A stretch of DNA of 64,000 nt, taken from Caprimulgus europaeus. Taxonomy: Eukaryota > Chordata > Aves > Caprimulgiformes > Caprimulgidae. Within the stretch, counting starts at the first letter, position 1, and each line of letters starts with the position of its first letter. The position numbers and the translations under genes are program-made. The notes under the pieces were generated by a model. That model ran no database searches. It saw nothing but the letters and a program-made list of their open reading frames with translations, and was not told the DNA's origin. The stretch covers positions 16,561,686-16,625,685 of the forward strand of contig OU015534.1 in NCBI GenBank assembly GCA_907165065.1. The letters are read 5' to 3'. Below are positions 37,201-52,200 of the stretch, in pieces.

Positions 37201-40200
37201 GGGTTTTTTGTTCCTTTGTTGGTTTTTTTTGGTTTTTTTTAGTTGATACAGATTTGTTTTGAAATCCCTTGTCATGGTATCATTCAAACTGTTGGCCTAA
37301 ACTTTCCTGCCTGAGGAAACTTCTTTTTTTAAACCACCTGCCTGAATCACTGTGGAACTAAGTTTTTTTTTGTTTGGGTTTTTTTTTTCCTTTGCAGGAA
37401 ATGCACTTGTTAAATGTGGAGAAACACAAAAACGAATTGGGACAGCAGACAGAGAACTAATTCAAACTTCTGCTATAAACTTTCTCACTCCTCTGAGAAA
37501 CTTTATTGAAGGAGACTACAAAACTATTACTGTAAGTTGAATTGTGCATTCTTCAGCATTTCTCAACAATTATAGCTGTAAATCTTCAGAACGAAGTAGT
37601 AGATAATTTTGAATTATTGCTTTCCTCAAACTAATGTAGAAAAAGTCAGGTAAATTTTGTGCCTTTGGTCTATTTTCCTTCCTTTTGATCAGGTAAAATA
37701 AAAATAATTCTGCAAACTTGCTTTGTGTAACTGTTGTTCTATTAAAAGTGTGTGTCTGAGTATAAAATGTGTAAGAATAATTAGGATCCAATTTCTCTGT
37801 TCAACTGAAGAACCTTTTTGCATGTCATACTTCATTAAAAAAGATTTACAAGTAGACAGGCTTTTGCTATTGAGTACGTGTACATATTCTCATGAACTAA
37901 CCTAACTCACTTTCAGAAAGAACGTAAACTATTACAAAATAAAAGACTAGATTTGGATGCAGCAAAAACCAGATTGAAGAAGGCAAAAGTTGCAGAAGCT
38001 CGAGCTGCAGTAAGTAGATTTTTTTTTAACTTGTCCATAACTTTCAGACTTATTGATATGTATTTATAAATTTGCTTGGTTATGTTTTCAGTCCTAGCTT
38101 CTTACCCTTACTACTTTTCTAGATGCTTTGTAAGAAATGCCTCAGTGGAACACAAGGAAATGAAAGTGAATTGCTGATCAAAGTGTTAGAATTCTATTTT
38201 TAGATACTCCACTGACCCAAGTAAATATTCTCCCCTTGTTCTATACTTGATGAGCCTGGGCTGCCAAAAATCATGTGCTACGATCTGTCAAGTTGGTTGT
38301 AAATATGTATCATTCAGAGGTCAAGTGTTGAAGCATCTGTATAATTACTTCCAACTGATGAACCCATCTAGACTTAACTGCTCTATATAAAAAATATTTG
38401 TAGTTTACTCTTTCTGTAGTTTACTACTTCATACCACTAAGCAGGGTGAGACTCTTAAACTCACATTTCTTAACCATTCTTATTCCCTTAAGAAATACTT
38501 GTTCAAGGAAATTAAAATTACTATAAGCTAAAAAGCTTTTGCTTTTTAAACTGTTAAAATGCCTCTAAATGGAGGAATAAGTAATTGAATGTATGCAACT
38601 TCAGCAGGGTGTGCTTATAGAATCATCAGAGCTGTATTTTGAGTGCATTCCTAAAAGTGCAGCAGTTAATGATGGATAGTGATTTTTCCTGTACGCGTTA
38701 ATGCAGTAGGGGTCATGTGCACAGATGCTGAAGGAATACAGGCAATTTAAATACACAGGGACAGTGTACACGATGAAGAGGCAGAAGTGGGACTGTCAGA
38801 TTTTGCTGGCTTTTCCAAATGAATCGCTGTCCTGAAGGATCTCGAAGCATAATCTATGAGACTGAGCTTTGTAGATGAGGCACCTCCCATCTTTGGAATG
38901 GTGTTCCTCCTGAAAAAAAAAAACCCATCATATCTACATGACAGTTCTGCTGCTGTGTCTCAATCCTCCATGCCAGGCACAATGTCCCTGTGTATTTAAA
39001 TTGTCTGTATTTCTTAAGTCATGCATACATTTCCCCTTATATTATGTAAATTTTATGCAAAAATCGCTTCTCTACTTGTCAAGCTTTCTTAATTTGTAAG
39101 ACTAACAGGGGAAAGCAGAGCAGGATTTTAGTCAGCTAGTAGTGGAATTTGGAAGCAATGGATAGTAAACTATTCCTCTGCATGGATTTTTTCAGACTGA
39201 AGTTTCTCAAAATGAAAAAAAAAAGGATTTTGGTTATTAACTTCCTTGTGGCATGGTAGCAATTATACACCTTACCCTCTAAAGCAACAGAAAGACCATA
39301 AGGAAGTTGTCCCCCTGGAACTTAGTATTAAAAGAAAGACACTATACTTGGGTTTCAGTTCCGTTGCCATTGTAATAATCCAGAGGTTGCTGCTTGGACA
39401 AAATTCTTGCTGGTTGCTGCTGTTATTACTTGACCAGTCATATAATTCACAGTTTTATTCACAAATGATTTAGTGCTGGTAGAGCATGAAATGCCTGGTC
39501 TTTACTGCCTTGCCTATACTTAATTTTAATTACATTTTAACAGCTGTGTTAAACAACTGTTAAAAAGTTGTTTAACAACTATTGGATTGTATAATTCCCA
39601 GAGAAGTTAAAAAATCACATCTCTGCTTTATCCTCTGCAATACAGAAATGAGGACTAACCTGGATATAGGTGTGATTAATCTTTTGCTGTCTCACTTATG
39701 GAGGAAGATACTGGCAAACAGTGCTTAACTGATAGGTTAGCAAAGTGTATTATGATGCAAACTTTTATGTTTCACTACTTTCTTAAACAGGTTAAAGTGA
39801 TAAATTGCATCTACATTGATGCAATAAAAATAAAAATATTTAATCTTTGATGAAATTGCATTCTCTCATACTTACTTTACAACTGAAGTAGCTTAGATCA
39901 GTATTTAAAATAGAAATCTAAACAGTTTTCTTTATCTATATTCAGTTGACAGTCTTGCTTAGCTTAAATTTGCAGTGCTTTTTGCCAATAATCTGTTCAC
40001 CTGCTATATTCAGTGTTGTAACTTGTTTGTGTCTTTTATCTATGCACTTAAGCAACTAAACACCTCTCAGCCTGAAGAGAATAACATTATGGTAAATGTC
40101 TCTTACGTGCTCAACTTGCTGCATGTAAAATGGCTAAAGGTTTGTTGGCCTCCTGTGTTCATCATTTTCCTATCAAATGTTTCCTCTTGCTATCCAGCTC

Positions 40201-43200
40201 ATTTGATCTTGTTTCAGATGTTTTCCATTCTAAAGTGGATTGGTATAGTGTGCTAAATACACTATTCAGTGCAGCATCAGATGTTGTTTTTATTAGAATA
40301 TTTCTGTTAATTTGAAGTATACAGTATTCTATTGCAATTTCTGTGAGTTTATGAATGTAAGCTTAGGATGCAAAGGAGTTGCATTTTTTTAGTGCTTCTG
40401 CAATTAATTTCACCAATTGGAGGGAAACAAATTATTTAATTCTCCTATTTTTTAATATGAATTATGTGAAATAGCCAGGAATATGTAGAAATTATTCCCT
40501 TCAAGCAATGTTTTACAAATAACTGAAACTGAATAATGTCACATAAATTAATGGCTTGACTTAAAGTAAATCATAAACTTGTTGCAAGGCCTCATCAGTG
40601 CAGCTGGTTTTTAGTACTGTAATTGTGAAAGTGGTAAAGGAAGGGTTAATCAATTATGTACAACATAGACTGTGCTGTTCAGCCTGTCCTGGTTTGGGTC
40701 ATGGGCCTGCACAGGATAGTGGGTCTTATCTCAATTAGTGTTCCAGATTTCTCAGTTGTGATCAGATAAAACACTGAATAACTTTTTTTTTTTTTTTATA
40801 ACTCGCTTCTGCAACCTTTGTGCCCATTTCTTCCTACCAAGGTCCCAATTGTGTCATCTTCTTACAGCTGTAGAAAATGCAGGGTAAAGGAGAACTGCAT
40901 TGCAAGAGGGAATTGGAGCAGCAAACTGAAGTAATTAACTTCTAGAGTAAATTCCTTGCAGTTCTGGGATTTTGCTGTACTATTGGCTGCTACTTTAGTA
41001 CTCAGTTTGAGATACCTCTGTAGCATTTTTAATTAAATTTAGGTTTCAACAAAAATGCTTGTGACATAGGAAACCAGTAATGGAATTAGCAAGAGAAATC
41101 ATTCATTTGTCTGTTTCAGTCTTTACTTAATGTGGTGTTAAAATGAGAATAGCTTTTCATAGTTTTCCAGTATTTTAACACATTAAGATAACTTAAATTC
41201 CTCCATAAAGTAATTTAGTTTCTGTTTCATGTCATTTTCCAACTAGTTATGTCTTATGTTGTAATAGCCTGTTTTAAATAGATTCTTGTAACATATAAAT
41301 TCTACAAGTTGCACACTATTCAGTATCTCATTTATTTCACAGATGTAGTACTATCCATACTCCTGTAGTTTCTTTGTATATGAAGGGCTTTGGGAAGTTG
41401 ATCTAGAGTGCTCCTCAAATCCCTGTGAAGTTCTGAGGACAGGAAAGTAGTTAAAAGCCAAAGTATGTTACATCCTGTATTAAAGTACAACTAATGTCTA
41501 AGTTTGTATGTTTTTATTTCCCCACCTCTTAATGCTGACTAGATATGGGCTGAGGAAGTGACAAAAGTAAGTAAACAAATTAGAAATTGCAGAATTCTGA
41601 AACTGTAACTTTTGCTGGTCTAATGTAATAAAGGATATTGCATGGTTGATGTCAGTCTAATGCTGGCAGCCTGAGGCGTTACATCAGAATACACTGGTCC
41701 CCTCTAGGACCTTAAAACTCCAGTGGTGAAACAACACTTGGGGCTTGTTCTATAGTAAGCTGTTTCTGGCTGACTGTCACTTAGTACCATATGATTCTTG
41801 GGTGACGAGAGAAAATAGAAAAGAACTACAGGACTTGTCTTAAAATTTACTGTTTAAAATTACCTTATAAAAATGAACTTACTTGAAAATTTTCAGAAAG
41901 GTTGGGGTATAGTAATCTAAACTGTCCTGAAAAACACTGATCTTCAACTTTCACCTAGAACATGGAACAGTAACTAAAATGCTGGAGTGCATGCAAGAAA
42001 CTTGGAGAAAACTCTGTTTTGGAGGGTTTTTTTGTTCCCTGCCTTTCTCCCCAGTGTCACTAGAGAGTGCAGTGCTTATCTTCAGCAACTGTAGTTAGGA
42101 GGTAGGCACATCTGAAAACTACATCTGGGCTGAAGCTGATTCATAAATAAAGCGTTATCCTTGGGGTGGGAGCTGCAGCCTTGTGCTGTCGTGCCAGCCC
42201 TTGCACAAAGACAAACTCAGAGGAGCTCATGGAGTGGTAGGCTCACTGGCTCTGACAAAGCAGTGTTAGGAACAGGCTGTGACAAGCTGTGCTTCTCTTT
42301 AGCTCCCCTTCCCTGTGTTAAAGGGAAATTTTTTAGGGGATTTCTCTGGGGGAGGAGAAATAAAAATTAAGAGTAGCAATAGAAAGCAAGGGTAGTTGGA
42401 GGGCAGGGGCTTTGGAGTGTGGGTTTTAAAAGGGGACTAGATAGGCCCCTATGGGAGGTGTAGGGAGTTGCTGTTAGAAGCTGGGATATGGAGCTTTGAG
42501 TGAAATCTTGGGGGTTGTGAAAGAAAATAAATGAAGGCTTTTTCTCTTCCAACTTTCTGTGAGTTGCGGTGCAAATGGGGATGTATATGTGTGGAATGTA
42601 AGGTGAGAGTTTAGAGGGAAGGAGGAATTTCGAGACTGAACTGTAAAAAGAGGGTTAGGTAAACTTTGATCAAAGTTTGAGAATTATTTTATTATTTAAG
42701 TAATGGAGAATGATTTTATTATTTAAGTAAAGTGACAGTTTGAAAGCAGCAAACCTGCCTGCTGGAGTACTTGGTACTGTTTTGGGAAAAAGACGGCAGA
42801 GGAGCAGTACTGCTGTTAATAAAATTAATCTTGAAACTATAGGACAACTATGAATAAAACTATTTGCTTTTCAGAGATGATGACAAGCAACTTTAAGGAT
42901 AGTGCAATCTAACAGATTGTGTTTTGGAAAGAGAAAAAAAAAAAAGATACAAAGTGCTTAACCATAGCATAAAGAAGACAAAAAGCTTTAAATCTTTAAT
43001 TATTAAGTATATAAAAAACAGACTATTGAGAAGAAACTACAATAAACACGTTCTGCCAAAGGAACCATAATCCATCCAGGTTTCTAAAGACAATCTGTCC
43101 TTCTGTGTTTGAAAACTGGAGTAAGAGATTCGTAGATGTTTTAAATTTAAATCTAAGAAGCTTCCCAACAAGGATTTCAGACTGTCCAGTAATCTCTAGG

Positions 43201-46200
43201 TCAATCACAAGGGTTTTTTGAGTTAGAACAGAAGATCTGCATGGTGTCAATGACAAACTTTCTTCAGTTTAACTCCCCTTCTGAAATGTAGAATTAGAGG
43301 ATATCAAATACTGTACTATAAAACACACGGGGTAGGTACTGATGTTACACACTTTATAAATGTATGGATTTTTGTTAGGAGTCTTCTGAGGTGTCTGGTG
43401 TAGTCAGTGGAAAGAGCAGAGGCTTTTGGCTTGTGTTCAGCACATTGAGGTTAGACTGGGTTTGAGCATCAAGAGGGGCTCCTGTCTTTGATTACAAAGG
43501 AGACAAGGAGGCCCAGCTATACTGGGTAGCGTGAATATATCCATTATCACTGTTTTACTAATAGCATGTACAACCCTACGGTAGTAGCTGTACAAAACAG
43601 CGTTATGAAGGTGATCCTACGATTATGTGTTATCCCTTAGCTACAGGATTGCATAATATTTGAGAGGTCATATATTCTTATGTGAAATTTGGTGAAATTA
43701 TTAACTTCTGAATATTGATATTCAGAAATTGGGTTCGTGTTCTGAACCTGGGGAGCGAGTACCATTTTGAGGGATTTTCATGGGAGATACCCTGTGAGGC
43801 CTTCTAACTGTTCTAAAACCAAAACATAACGGCAGCTCAGGGTCCCTGGAGAGCTTGTCGCTTTTGAGCTCTTGGTTCTGTTCGGAAACGATCGCCAGGC
43901 TGCAAGCTTCCCAGTTAGCTGTTTTTCACCTTTACCACGAGGTGCAGAATAGATACACTGCCCTGCTACCGTTCATCTAGCAGTACTGAAAATAGGGATG
44001 AGCAAAACAGGTTAAACACATCATCATGTCATTCAGTTTATGTAAATCTCTACAAAACCAGTATATCGGGCTTTTGTAAAGCAGTGTATTTAAAGTCACT
44101 CTGCTGGCAAAGTTAATACATATTAACACATTACTCACTTTACCTTTTTTATTGAAAGTAGTTGATTTACTGAAGTTCATTGAAACAAATAGAATTATTC
44201 TGATGGATATTTCTGCTTCCTACATATTCCTATTCTCATGTATTTACTTACCTGGCAGGAAGAAACAAACACATTAGCAACTGCTGACTTCAGAGAAGCA
44301 AGAAACTAGACTATTTATCTCCAGATAAATGGTTTACCTATGATTTTCCTTTTTTTTTTTTTTATTTAAAGGAAGTTAAGATGTTGCTGATACAGAAGAG
44401 TATGCTTTTCTTCCCCTCTTGGCTATCAGATTTGCTTTTTTCCTCCTGTTTGTTCTGACATTTCTCACAGGGACTGCCAGATGGATTTCACTGATACTTA
44501 ATGCAGATTTAATAGGAAAATTCCAAGCAAAGACCCTTGCCTCAACGAACTTTGAAAACCTATTTTGTAACTTGATACATACACTGCTATCTCAGTTATA
44601 GTAAGAAACACACAGTACTCTATAGCTGCTTCCTTACTGTTTAATTAATGTGTAAGCCTTCCCAGCTGCAGTGACTTCAGATGAAAAACATTCCTTGGGT
44701 AACTGCATCATTCTTTTGTGCTCATTTCTGAGATTAAGATCCTTCCATGCGACTTTTCATGTTGATTAACATTAGTGAAATGCAAGAGCAGAATGTTTGC
44801 AAACACATAAAATCCTTTTGAAACCAATATTTTATCAGTATGGTCTCATTAAGTTTCCTGAAGCTTCACCTCATTATATTTCTTTACTTTGTTTTGTTGA
44901 GAACAGTAACTGCTGCATCTTTGACTTAATGCAGGTTTTTGCCTTTGTGTTTGTTTTTAGAAACAAGGTACTAAATGCATATAAGCATTGGGGCAAGGTA
45001 ATCCAGATTCCAGGCTGAGGACATTCTGTCTTGGAACAGTAAATCTTAGGTATTACAACACACATTTTTGTGTATATGTGTGTTTTGAGTAGTGTCATTT
45101 TTTTCTCAAAAAAAAACCAACCCAAACCCAACCAACCCAACTCTAAAGTAATTTCAGCTTGTGCTAGATGGAAGCCCTTTAAAATGGGACTTATTTAAAA
45201 ATTGCTGGTAATTATATGTAACAAGGAATAAATATAATTTGAATTATTTAAACATGAGATGTGACCTAAATCCAATGATTTCAATAGAAATTTTACTCTA
45301 ATTGAAGTTAAAATATTTGCTATAGCTTGGATTTATTTAATTTTAAAGGTGCCTCAGTTACAAGCACCAAAAATAACTGTAGTAGCTTGGTGGCCAGTAT
45401 GAGACATTAATTTATGAAATATGCTGTTAAAATTTACTGTCAAAGATTTATGTATAGATGATTGCCGTGCAGTTACATGACAAAAATAATTTGAGGTTCA
45501 TCCTAAATTATTTGGCCAGAGTGCTGTTAACCTTAAATATGGGGAAAAAAAAATTGTCTTGGCTGCCACTGTTACGCTGGCAGGATCCCTGGTGCAGACA
45601 CTGTTATGCCAGTGAATGCTTGGTTTGTTACTGGAAGAGGTGGGGTAGTACTTAATTACTTAATAAAATGGCTTTCTTTTGCATGCCTTGACTCTGTGGT
45701 AGGTGTCTGATGATAAAGCTGTTTGTTTTGTATACAGAGTCTCAACATTTCCGAACCCATAATGCAATTACTCCTTTTGTCTAGTAAAGATCTGCAAAGA
45801 AAAGGCACTTTTCAAACACCTGAGCTTGTGATTAATGCATTGTATGTGTGCCTTTGAATAAAATGGAACTGTTGCAGTGGAAGGTGTAACAGAGTGCATC
45901 ATACAAATACCTAATGTGCATCCTTACTTTCAGTCTGAACAGGAAGTACGAATTACTCAGAGTGAATTTGACCGTCAAGCAGAGATTACCAGACTTCTGC
46001 TGGAGGGAATCAGCAGCACACATGTGAGTACTCAACAGGGTGAAAGGTTTAAAGTCAAAATCAGGGCACCCTCTGAAAATAACTGTAGTAAGCTACGTGG
46101 GAACTTTGGGCTACAAGGTTTCTCTTCAGTGCATTCAAGCGCCAAACTGTATTTTTTTTTTTTTTTTTAATTCTAGTTTAGTATCCACTGATTTTAACGT

Positions 46201-49200
46201 GAGTCTCCTATTAACCCTGAGAATGTAGGAGATTTCATTTTTATCCTTTAAACACACCTTCTCATTCATCAAATCAACTGAATGTTGAAACCACAAAAAC
46301 ATGCTAAAATATTTATTCTGTTGTGAAAAAAATATGGGTAAATGGCATGATGCTTGTCCAGCACCTATTTTTGTGCTCAAATATATTATTTTTTGTGTCA
46401 TTTTATCCTATTTACCTGGTAAATTCAGGCACTATCCCTATGTGGCATAAATCCCTATGTGCCAGTATTGGTGTTAGCACCTGATTAGGAGACCAGTCTT
46501 TCTAATGCAGCATAGTACTTTTCAGACTAAAAACTTGAATTCTTTGCTGTATTGTAGGCACATCATCTTCGCTGTCTGAATGATTTTGTTGAAGCTCAGA
46601 TGACTTACTATGCACAATGTTACCAATATATGTTGGATCTCCAGAAACAACTTGGAAGGTAGTAGCACTGTAAAAACTTCAGAAAAAAACCTGGTTTAAA
46701 TAAGTGCTTATGAATTGTAGGGAAACTTACACGGATTTAACAGTGGTGAACACAAAGGCATGTCAGACTGAAAGGAAATACATCTCTTCTCAGGGAATTA
46801 ATATGTAATTACCCCAGAAGGCTCACAGGCTGTCATGTTTCAGGGATAAAGTGGTTGGCTCACAGTGAAATTGTGTGCCATGGGAGAGGTGTGCATGAGA
46901 GTGGTTGTACCCACAACTTCTGGGTGTTCACAGTGTCACTCTGCTCTTGGCCTGGCTACAGCTCAGGCCTTTACCTCCTTTGAAGCCTGTACCAAACTGC
47001 TGCTTGCTGTTTGGTTAAGGGGGTTCGAGTGATCTGTCACATTCCCTAAGTCTGCACGCAGCACTAATGCCTTTTGAGGTTGATCTACTGAGATTTTGTA
47101 TGTTTTGTAATTGAGAAAGGTGAGCCCATGGTAACCTCATTTAATGGCGCAAAAAAAAAATTTCTAGAGATTTGGTTGTGACCATCCAGTTGTCTTATGC
47201 TTCATGCTACAAAACTACTATGTAGTGTGGGAAAAGTTTTTGTACTTCCTGTAAGTTCCTGTTACCTCTTAATTTGTTGCAAGGCACTACCTGATTTTTA
47301 AATGAAACTGCATTCCCCACTGTTAAGTGAGTTGCAAGCGTAGATATTGTATCTAGGGAGCAATGTACTTCATAATATCTATAATCACTAATCCAGAGTA
47401 CCCACAGTGGAATAAACAAGTTTGTCTAGTGTTACTGGTTTGTGGGTTGAGTATTTTTAAAGTAAGAGAAGAAACTATCTGACATTAGTTTGTGCTCATA
47501 ATCCTTTTTTTTTTTTTTGTGATTGATGGTGATGTAAAGAGGTCTACATGGTTACTTCTCATGCTAATTCTTTTTTACAGATCAGCTTTTCTTAGGGTTA
47601 TACCAGACCGTGTTATTTAGGTGAACATATGCATTGAGGGATTGTCTGTACTTAGAAGTTTACTATGGTGTCTGTTCTAAAGAGCTGTCTCTATAAACTA
47701 TCTCTGTTTATGTTTTTCATGACAAGGAAGTAAAAACAAAAGTGTTCTTGAGTCTTGTCCTTTTCCTGACTTGCAGCTTCCTGTGGCATTTGATTTCTTT
47801 TCCTCTGTTTGTTTGCATGGGTAGTTTAAAGACTTTTTAAAAAGTCTTTAAAATTGTGATTTTAAAAATAGCTGCATCTTTAAAGTTACATTCCATTGAA
47901 TTTTTGAAAATAAACATTTACTGGATTAGGTTAGAAATTAAGTGAAATATATTTACACAACTATTGAGTGGATGTTTTTAAAATCTGTATTCTTATCCTA
48001 ATATATTTACCAAACAGAAAGTTTAAGCATAATACCCTTAACCTAAGGAAGAACATATTCCTCCTTAAAATCTCTTGCTTTAGGGTGTATAGCATGCCCC
48101 AAAATAGCTGTCTTTGTGTAAAGTGTATGTAAACTGCTACCAGGTATAAAAAAGCATATTAGAAGAAAATACTGCCTTTAGGAGAACAGAAGGATGTATC
48201 TCTATGGGGCTATGATCTGATTGGTATAAAATTACTGTGACTGCTAGGAGACCAAAAGCGTGGAAGCTTTGCAAAAATCCGAAATGCCTCAAACATCCAA
48301 ATTAAGTTTCTCTGTCTATGTGGATTAAAACAGTAATGGTATTAAATATAGAGCATGTCTTTTCTTTCTCGTGCAAGGAAGTCCCACTGCACTATAACGG
48401 AGAGCACTGGGTCAGGGTCTCCAGTGGCATTTCTTGCTTTGGAAGAGTTCCTCACTTTATAGGTATATTGTGCATAGCACTTGCATTAAATAAACAGATG
48501 AGCAGGGTATGTGTACTGTTCCTCCTATGTTACGTGTAGGCAGATACAGTACCAAATAAATAGTTCAGGCAGCTCAACTACATTTTGGTTGTATTTGCCA
48601 GTGTTCTGTTGGTTAACAAGAGATATATAGTGCTGAGTTACACGTGTTCTTTTCACACATCTAAGAATTATATTGTGCTGTATTCTCATAGGAAAGCCAA
48701 GAGCTGTGAGGGACTTATTTTTGTTTTGAATCCTTGGTGAACCAGCGGTGTTCAACCTTTAAGTGTGATAGTTTGTTGCTTGAAACAGAAACCTAGTTCT
48801 CGGAGATGCATATTATATGTTTTACCTGGGTCAGAGTCTAGGGCATAAACCCTAACCTGGTTCACATTGAGACTATTCAAAAGCTGAGCACTGATTTTCC
48901 TGATGTACTCTCCAGAGTCAGCTGTAGGAAGGGTGGAGGGAAAAGTTGTGCTCAGTTCTCTTTATAGAAATAGAGTATTATGAATGTTTCTCTTCAAGGC
49001 AGTATCAGCTGCCCTCTACTGCCTCCCCCTCCTGTGGTGCTGCTTAAAGAATCAAATCTCCAAGGTTAAAAGCAATCTGTTCTTTTTTTTTTTCTTTTTT
49101 TTTTTTCTTCCCCAGAAGGAACTAAACAAATCTATTTCAAATATCCTAGTACTCTGGTACTCTGCCTTTTTTCTTGTTGATAACTGCCTTTGCTCTGAAT

Positions 49201-52200
49201 TTTCTCAGCTTCCTTGACAGCAAAGCCTGAGCTTTGGCATCTTTATTTTTTCAAATTACCCATGACTAGTCCTCTACTCTACAAGCTGTGAAACTCCTGC
49301 TACTCCAGTGTTGAAAAAAATCACAGACAGCCTCCTATAGCTGAAGTTTTCCAGTAATGTGCCTACATAATGGCTTTGCAAAAAGAGCGAGACTTGATGC
49401 TTTACTGATTGACAGAGTAGTTATGAAGCTTTGGCTTTCTTTTCCACTAGCTGTACAAACCAGTGACCCTTTGAACTGAGCAGAATGATTTACAAGTAAT
49501 TACTGTGTTAACAGAGAACAGGTTTAGCAGTATACTAAACAGTAATTTAGCAATGTTGAAAAACAGCTGATTGCATTTTAAATTAAGTCTCTGTTTGAAT
49601 GCCAACTGATCAAGTAATAAATACATCATGTGGCACAGCTGAGTTATCCCTACAAAAATGTGGGGTCTACCTTTTCCTCCTTTTCTTCTGCTCATTTGAT
49701 GTGCTCAGGGCACGTGGTGAACTGGTTTGAAAAACTAATCTGGCAAATGAAAACAATATTTTTTGGTGGAGTTAGGCTCTTCTTGGTGAGTTGAATCAAC
49801 TCTTTATGATTAAATTAGGTCAAGGTAAACTAGAGGGTGAAGTAGGACTTCTGCCTTTTGATAGTAGTAAACTGCTAACTAAACTCACAACATTCTTCTG
49901 AAAGTCTACCCAGTTTTTTTATAATCATTTCACTCTAACTGTAAAGGGGCTAGTTCTGTCCTTCACAATATGCTCCTACTGTTTACCTTCAGTGAGATAT
50001 TACAGTTGCATGACTGCAAGGCGAACGTGTTTTACAAGCCGTTCTGGTGGAGAGTTGGCAATCTTCTTGATGATTTTTATTAGATCACATCGTTGAGTCA
50101 ACTCAAAAGCAACAGATTGTTAGATCTGACTCAAATGACTGAGAATTCATGTTTGGGCAGTAAAGGGGTAGAGAAGTGAGTCTACCCTGTTTGGTAGCAG
50201 TGCATATTTATCAGATATAGTGTGAAACTGTAAACTTGTGTGCGGTACTGCTGCAGCTGATAAAGGTTTGAGCTGCCTTAATTCCACCTGTGTTGCTGGC
50301 CACACAACCCAAAAATTCGTCACTGTATTGGTAGATTTAGTTTTCATCTACATCACCTCCCTAAACCAGCTCCTCTTACAATTATGTGAGCACCAGTAAT
50401 GCTGCAGGCATGGATATGGGAATGCGCTGATCTTGGTTTTTGTGGTTAAAGTTGCCACTGAACTGCATCTTCAAGAAGAACTTAACTGGGGAGCATAGGT
50501 GGGAAGGGGTGAGATGAGATTCTGTTTTCCAACAGGTTTATACACATAGTATGACTAGATCTTCATTATGTCAAAAGAGTAGGCAGAAAAACAGGGGTTA
50601 ATGAAAAGCATCAGTGTAGAAGGACTGATGATGGAAGTTATGTGTGGGAATTGACCGACTAGTTGATGTGTAGACTGGCCAAAAGAATGGAAGGAAATGC
50701 AGCTACAGTTCCATGTCATCTGACTCAGTCTAACTCCTACTTGCTGGCCCTTTTTCACTGCATCAGCTCTGGCACTTTTCAGAACCTTCATTGACCTGCT
50801 TTTAAGGTAGAATCAGATGAGTGTTGGAACAAAGGAAGACAGCAAAGGGACAAAGAATTACTACATCAACTGCTAAATACATAAGTTTAGTCTACCTTGG
50901 AACTGCATCCCGGGATGTAGGGCCAAGTGACATGAAACAATCTCACAGCTCATCATTGCCCCCTGTGCTGTCCCATTTTCCCTACTCTGGCCTGAAATCT
51001 TGCTTCTGTGCTATTCTCTCTGCTCTTTCTACTTTTCATCCATGTTATTCTGCCCTTTCCATTGTATCTGCTCTGGCTCTGATCAGTTTTTTGTGATTCA
51101 GCCCATTAACTTAGTAGATGATTATACACTTTTTTTTTTTTAATCCTTTTTTCAGGCAGGTTAATAATTGGAATTGGTTTCATGAAAGGGTCTGGCAAGC
51201 ACTACAGCTGGCACAGAATAAGCAGCAGTCAAGAAAGGAGGGTCTTAAATTGATATAAGTTCATCTTTAGTGTAACAAATATTTTTTGGTTTACAGCATG
51301 CAGCTAGCTGAATCAATGAACTCATTGAGATTACAAAAATAGCTGTGGCTTTTTTTTCTTTTTTCAGAGGGAAGCTGTGCTTTTAACCTGCATTATATTT
51401 CCTGGGTCTGGTTCACCATCACAATCTTTTGTGTAGCCACATAACTGAGGAATGAGCAGGAGGAGGTGGAGGCTACTTTTACTGGCAGAGCTATCAAAAT
51501 AAATGTTTATTAAAATACAGTCTGAATTAAGTCTGACCAGCAATGCTTTCCTATTTTTTTTTAAAGGCACTTATCAAGTTGTTTTAAGGTGGTAGTATTT
51601 CTTTTAAAGTGTCTTGGTTTGATTGGTTGGTCCTACAGGTCAGGAATATGTATCTTTATTTAGGTTTATACAAATATCAGTGCTGTTCTGTTACTGCTGT
51701 CTACTGGTGTTTATTCCGTAGCTGGTAAAAGCAAGAATGCTAATTTAGGCATGGAGGCATGTATAATTTCCCATGTAGAACTGATTCACTCAAAAGTCTT
51801 TTTGTTTTGTTTTCTCCCATAGCTTTCCATCTACTTTCCTCTCTAACAATAATCAGTCTTCCTCAGCTCCTGTGCAGAGTGTTTCTACTCCCTCAGTCTT
51901 GGCCTCAGCCTCTGCTTCATTGCCTTCAGTAAGCAATTCAGTAGTTACTTCAGGCATCAGTGAACTGAAGTCATCAAGTGGCAGCAGGAAAGCTAGAGTT
52001 CTCTATGATTATGATGCTGCAAACAGCAGTGAATTATCACTACTTGCAGATGAGGTAAGAGTTTTCTATGTACCTTGATCATTTAAAAGTAAAATTGGAA
52101 TGCTTGTGACTAGCTTGTGACTATCCTACATCAATAAATCTGTGTGGTTGATTTACTAAACTTCCATAGAACCCTTAGAGCATTGTCCTGTACCTATATA

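Noticed and set aside
45105-45141. AACCC-like tract resembling telomeric repeat
   Set aside because: Irregular ACC/AAC low complexity without a consistent 6-bp period.
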